A DNA stretch of 64,000 bases, from the NCBI RefSeq assembly GCF_037975245.1, contig NC_092569.1:34324668-34388667 (forward strand), in the 5' to 3' direction. Positions 1-64,000 of the stretch are shown one piece after another. This stretch comes from Apostichopus japonicus (Eukaryota > Echinodermata > Holothuroidea > Aspidochirotida > Stichopodidae). The position numbers were made by a program, and so were the translations under genes. Below the pieces are notes generated by a model. The model was not told the DNA's origin, made no database searches, and saw only the letters and a program-made list of their open reading frames with translations. Within the stretch, counting starts at the first letter, position 1, and each line of letters starts with the position of its first letter.

Positions 1-2383
1 CTGACATGCCACGCTGGAGACCCCAAACAGGATTAAAGTTGAGACGACGGTCAGAAAACACGCTCCCGCACTACCCTTACGCCCTGACATAGCTTCACAT
101 GGGTTAACAATGAACAACACGTAACATAGTATCATTATCTATACAATACAAAAAAAAAATGTGTCGATTTTTGGTCGACGTAGTATTCAGAATTAAAACT
201 TATAATGATTGTCTTTTAAAAATGGCAAAAATTTCACAAATCAATGTGGGTAGGATTCGACTTGAATATGACTTGATGTACTTAAGTCATGACAAGTTGA
301 TAAAGTTGTTTATCTTAGTCCTCTGAGTACATCTACATAGGTGAGAAACAATACTTATTCCATTACTAACCATTCTGGTTCTCTTTTTCTTAATTCGTTC
401 TAGTCTTTCGTAAGATATAACAATTGTATTCCTCCATACGTAAGTTATTGTTTCATCTTATATTATTACCACACATTACAAAAGAAAACACATTTCTTAT
501 CTTTTAGTAAAATTTCCGTCTTCGAGAGTCCAACCTGATTAATGTCTTTCATGTTAGTGACGTCATCATGTTTCATTGGACTTAGGAAGAAAATACTTGG
601 CACTTGCACATTTTTAGTTTTTTTTTAGTAAATACTGCATGGAGACTTGGAGCAAGCAGCTTTTGTTGCTAAGCAACGGTATAAGTCGAGCAATTCGATC
701 AAGGTGAAAGGTTTGACCTAAAGATTTCATTCCGGACTTTTCTTTTTAATAAACCTGACAAAAAAGAGTAAAAATCGTCACCATTTTGTTACGGAATACA
801 TCATTGTCTGAAATCGAGTTTAAACGCCAATCAACCATTTTTCAGATTCAAAGCTTCTGTGAATTTCACCTTCAAATTTTATCTTGGCGTATCAAACGTT
901 ACATACATGAATATGCTCTTATCAGAGAAGCAGAACATTTCTATGCGTATAGATAGTATCGTGAGATTTTATAAGATAAATATTCATAATTAATCAGATA
1001 TGATTATTCATGAAGCACTTTAAGGTATGTGATACTGCTCGTTTGACTTGACCATTTACGTTATTCACATTGACAAAATGTCTCCTTGGCAGATGGGTCT
1101 TACTTTTTTGGGTAATGGAAAACAATTCTGTGAGAAATCCATTTGTCATATTAAATCAACATGACTGAATACATATCGGCCCTAGCAACGGTAGGATCAG
1201 ACACTATTATATTTTTTGTTACAAAAGTAATATGTGCAACTTCATCGCTGAGAGCAAGAAAATGGTATTGTTTATAAAAGAGTGTTATGAAAGATCATAT
1301 GACACACCAGACCAGTACTCTGCGGCCATATCTTTCTTACTATCAAAGCAAGGTTTTTGTAAGATTGTTTCTGATTTAGGTCATTTTGCGACAGCGTTAC
1401 TTCTTATCTTGGTCTCATCATTCGAACGGTGACAATTTTGATATTTATTTATGTCACTGTCCTAGTTTTCAAGAAAACTTATATAAGCTTTACCAAGAAT
1501 TTGAAGAGTCGTGCAAAGCAAGGATAGAACCCAATTTGCATGTGTGTGTATGTTTATACGTGCGACCTCTTTTGACGGAATCTTAAAAATTTAAAAAAAG
1601 AAACGTTGGACAGGACAAAATGTGATTTGAAGTCAGGGAACATAATCACATACCGAACTCCAATATATTTTACTTCTTGAGGTAATTTACAGCGAAGATA
1701 ATTTTGTAGAATTTTCTGTTTTTTCCGACATAACATATGCCACTTCTGGGTTTGTTTCTGACTAAAACAATACGCGTCCCAAACAGTACCACAAGTTGTA
1801 TGTATATCATGCTCTTTATAGTTTGAGATTCTATCATTGATAACTATACTGGCTTTCACATGAGCCTTAGGAAATAACATGAAAAGCACAACACGTACAC
1901 AGGAACTTCCGTCTTTGTTAACTCTGTGAGTTAGAAACAGATCGCTGTGTTCCTAAACGAATATTGGGGTATATACATCGAGATAACACTAGGCATATAG
2001 CCTATCGTGTACACACGATGCAGCTGGCCACGAAGTCTTTGTTGCTAGGTGGGATGAAGTTTGGTAGAGAATTTTCCGGACGTATCGCGTAGTACAAGAG
2101 ATTGCAAGCATATAATGAATAATAAATATTTAAAACGGTGGGTTGAGCTCATCGATGCTTGCAAGTCTAGTACACGTGTTGCAATCAAACGGTAGCAACT
2201 TGGCGTTCCATAGTCTGAGGGGGGATACATTATCCACATTTCTGATTCATTCGACCGTCCCTTCTTTTGTGGGAACCCACACGAATCGCCATCAATTTAT
2301 ACCCTGTACATCTGACATAAAACGTTCGCTCATCCTTGAGTATTGCTCCACTACGAGTGGAGGTGAAGGGTATAGTCGGTTAT
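1..2383 (-). other. 3' UTR and downstream flank of AP-2
   Basis: No coding exon or RNA gene is recognisable here. The sequence next to 2384 is the 3' UTR, of unknown length. The small open frames at 1232-1586 (+), 1554-1889 (-) and 2045-2239 (-) have no known domain and are of chance length. A perfect TGACGTCA is at 558-565. Confidence 0.5.
1444..1449 (-). terminator. Candidate polyadenylation signal AATAAA
   Basis: The + strand tttatt reads AATAAA on the gene strand, about 935 nt beyond the AP-2 stop. I noticed no closer canonical AATAAA on this strand. The motif is common by chance in AT-rich DNA, so transcript data would have to decide. Confidence 0.3.
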
Positions 2384-62483
<60,100 letters not shown>

Positions 62484-62680
62484 ATAACAGGTAAAAGTAT
62501 ACAAATAACACAAGAAAAGTTGGAACTCCTGCTTAGATCGCAGGTATACGAGGGGATAAGTTAGCTGTTAATGTACACGGAAACTACCGCGTTGTCACTT
62601 CAAGGTATTACCGCAGCATCGCTTTCCAAGCACAAACAGAACAGAAAAACACAAAAGCGAGTCAGAAGGCACGGTTCCCC
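62484..62680 (-). other. Probable AP-2 5' UTR
   Basis: This is the interval between the first coding ATG and the expected start site about 30 nt below the TATA-like box. It contains one upstream ATG at 62617-62619 opening a three-codon uORF (Met-Leu-Arg-stop, 62608-62619). The true start site is not visible from sequence. Confidence 0.4.
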
Positions 62681-62702
62681 TCTGCGGCGGACTCACGTTG
62701 GG

Positions 62703-62711
62703 TTTAATATA
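62703..62711 (-). promoter_or_regulatory. TATA-like box upstream of exon 1
   Basis: The minus strand reads TATATTAAA, about 220 nt above the first coding ATG and followed by GC-richer sequence (AGTCCGCCGCAGAGGGG) that would fall at the transcription start. Position and orientation suit a core promoter, but TATA-like words are frequent in this AT-rich DNA. Confidence 0.35.
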
Positions 62712-64000
62712 GGGAACTCGTCCGTACGATTTTGGGCTGTGTGAGAGCCTCGACTTTTGCGATTCAAGTTAACAGAGTTTTTGTCAGCGGAAATTGGATT
62801 ACTTAATTTGCTGAATGAAATGTGTCGTCAACATAACTGGAGTTGTAGTGAAGAACGAAAAAAAAAATTGAGCACAGAAACTTTTACCAAAGTTTTTTCT
62901 AAAAGAACTAAGGAAAAAAAAACTGAAGTACAAAAGTAGCACCAAGTCTATTCGATGAAATGTTGAAAAGCATGCGAATTCTCGTGCCCAATAAAAGAGA
63001 GAGGGTTTGTGTCTGTTTCCATGCAGTGGTCAAAACAAATGTACGTAGACTTTGCTTCAGGAAAAGTTTGTCTCTGAGAATGACCTGGTCAATAACTTCC
63101 CGTGACTTTTCTACGGATCTCTCGAAAGTCCCCGAAAAAAAAAATTGGTGAACTAAATATGTACAACTAGAAATGGAGGCTAGGCATTGCCGAGCCTTCT
63201 GTCTAATTAACTAACTGCCACTGTATAATCGCTTACCGTGTCAAGAACCGCGCTTAAAATCTGTACACAGGGCTTTCGCCATTCAGAACTGGTCGAGCCA
63301 ATCGGCTGGGTAAAATAACAACACGAAGTAGTGGGAGGTCCTTGAAACCACGCCTACTCTTGAATATGCAGTATAGGTCGAAGGGTGGTGATAATGCTTT
63401 GTTTTGGTCGTGTGTTGTCGGTCTCAATGTTATAAAGCCACATGTAGTTTGGTATATATTGTTTTACAATTATTTCGTGTATTTGATAGACTAAACAATA
63501 TTTCGGATGTTGAATGAAAATTTCTATATTGATGTTTTTTTTTAGCGTTGGCCATAGTATATGTTTTGAGCAAACATTGCCACTTTTTTGTATTAACCCC
63601 TCAATGTCAATGAAATATTTGCATTTCGGTTAATATTTTCTTGATGGGGGGGGGGGGAGAAGGGGAAGGATTATAAGAAGAGGGAGCTACTGGCTTGTTC
63701 GTAGTTATATATAGGCTAACTAAAATAAATATCTCCATTTGGTTTTATTATTGTTGTTGTTGTTGTAATATTTGTTTTTCTGTTATAGCCGATTTAAATT
63801 TACTAAAGAAGAACAGACCCCTGAATATAAACTTGAGAATAATTAAAACAAACCAATGGCATTTTGGTAATGGTTAATTTGTATTTTTTTCATGTATAAA
63901 AGATATAAAAACTTTTAGTTACCAATTTTTAAAAGTTCATTTTTAGTTAAAAGATAACATTTCAACGTACTAGCATCATGTTAGAGAAAGGCCTTATTCG
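62712..64000. other. 5' flank of AP-2
   Basis: No coding exon is recognised. The stretch has a CCAAT box at 63297, a G12 run at 63646-63657 and a short (TTG)n run near 63750. The open frames at 62757-62939, 62960-63151 and 63695-63877 are short and have no domain. An AP-2 alternative first exon with the vertebrate-like WKL...KYED motif was looked for here and not seen. Confidence 0.5.
63297..63306. promoter_or_regulatory. CCAAT box (NF-Y type) in 5' flank
   Basis: GCCAATCGGC is a good match to the NF-Y consensus (RRCCAATSR), about 815 bp above the first coding ATG. A CACC/KLF-like ccacgcct lies about 50 bp further out. It could serve an upstream alternative AP-2 promoter or a divergent transcript; there is no direct evidence. 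Confidence 0.3.

Overview
This is animal nuclear DNA: AT-rich, full of microsatellites and homopolymer runs, with no bacterial-style gene packing. It is almost wholly occupied by one intron-rich gene on the minus strand, a transcription factor AP-2 (TFAP2) homologue. Seven coding exons occur in the correct order: 62451-62483, 59993-60460, 34007-34067, 21926-22127, 12676-12794, 3671-3812 and 2384-2723. All junctions are GT-AG, every reading phase closes, and they join to a 454-residue protein. The N-terminal half carries the PPxY-type activation region and the C-terminal half the basic/helix-span-helix DNA-binding and dimerisation domain. The gene spans about 60 kb because its introns are large (about 2.0, 25.9, 11.9, 9.1, 8.9 and 0.95 kb). 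I infer a marine invertebrate deuterostome, with an echinoderm my first guess. The reasons are the AP-2 sequence and vertebrate-like exon phases, the AT-rich long introns and the simple-repeat style; the species cannot be fixed from this window.

Layout in + coordinates. 1-2383 is 3' UTR and downstream flank. 2384-3812 holds the last two exons. 3813-12675 is intron 5, with a large (TAA)n block, a TA/TATG block and a CCAAT-paired promoter-like stretch near 5.5 kb. 12676-22127 holds exons 5 and 4 separated by intron 4, which carries a decayed LINE reverse-transcriptase end at 18.77-18.9 kb. 22128-34006 is intron 3. 34007-34067 is the 61-nt exon 3, too short to stand out as an ORF but settled by its splice sites, its phase and its VIKRG coding. 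34068-59992 is the 26-kb intron 2, with a 12-bp minisatellite, two long (TA)n tracts and several regulatory-looking clusters. 59993-60460 is exon 2, the large N-terminal exon. 60461-62450 is intron 1, with a possible alternative 5' micro-exon. 62451-62483 is the first coding exon, and 5' UTR, a TATA-like box and upstream flank lie above it.

I see no second protein-coding gene. The other open frames are short, lack recognisable domains and are about what chance gives in 64 kb. The most notable non-genic signals are a marked excess of perfect TGACGTCA palindromes confined to the first 33.4 kb, the candidate alternative first exon, a GCCAATGGC AP-2 consensus inside coding exon 1, and several dense motif clusters in introns that look like developmental enhancers. 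All of these regulatory readings are inference from sequence alone.
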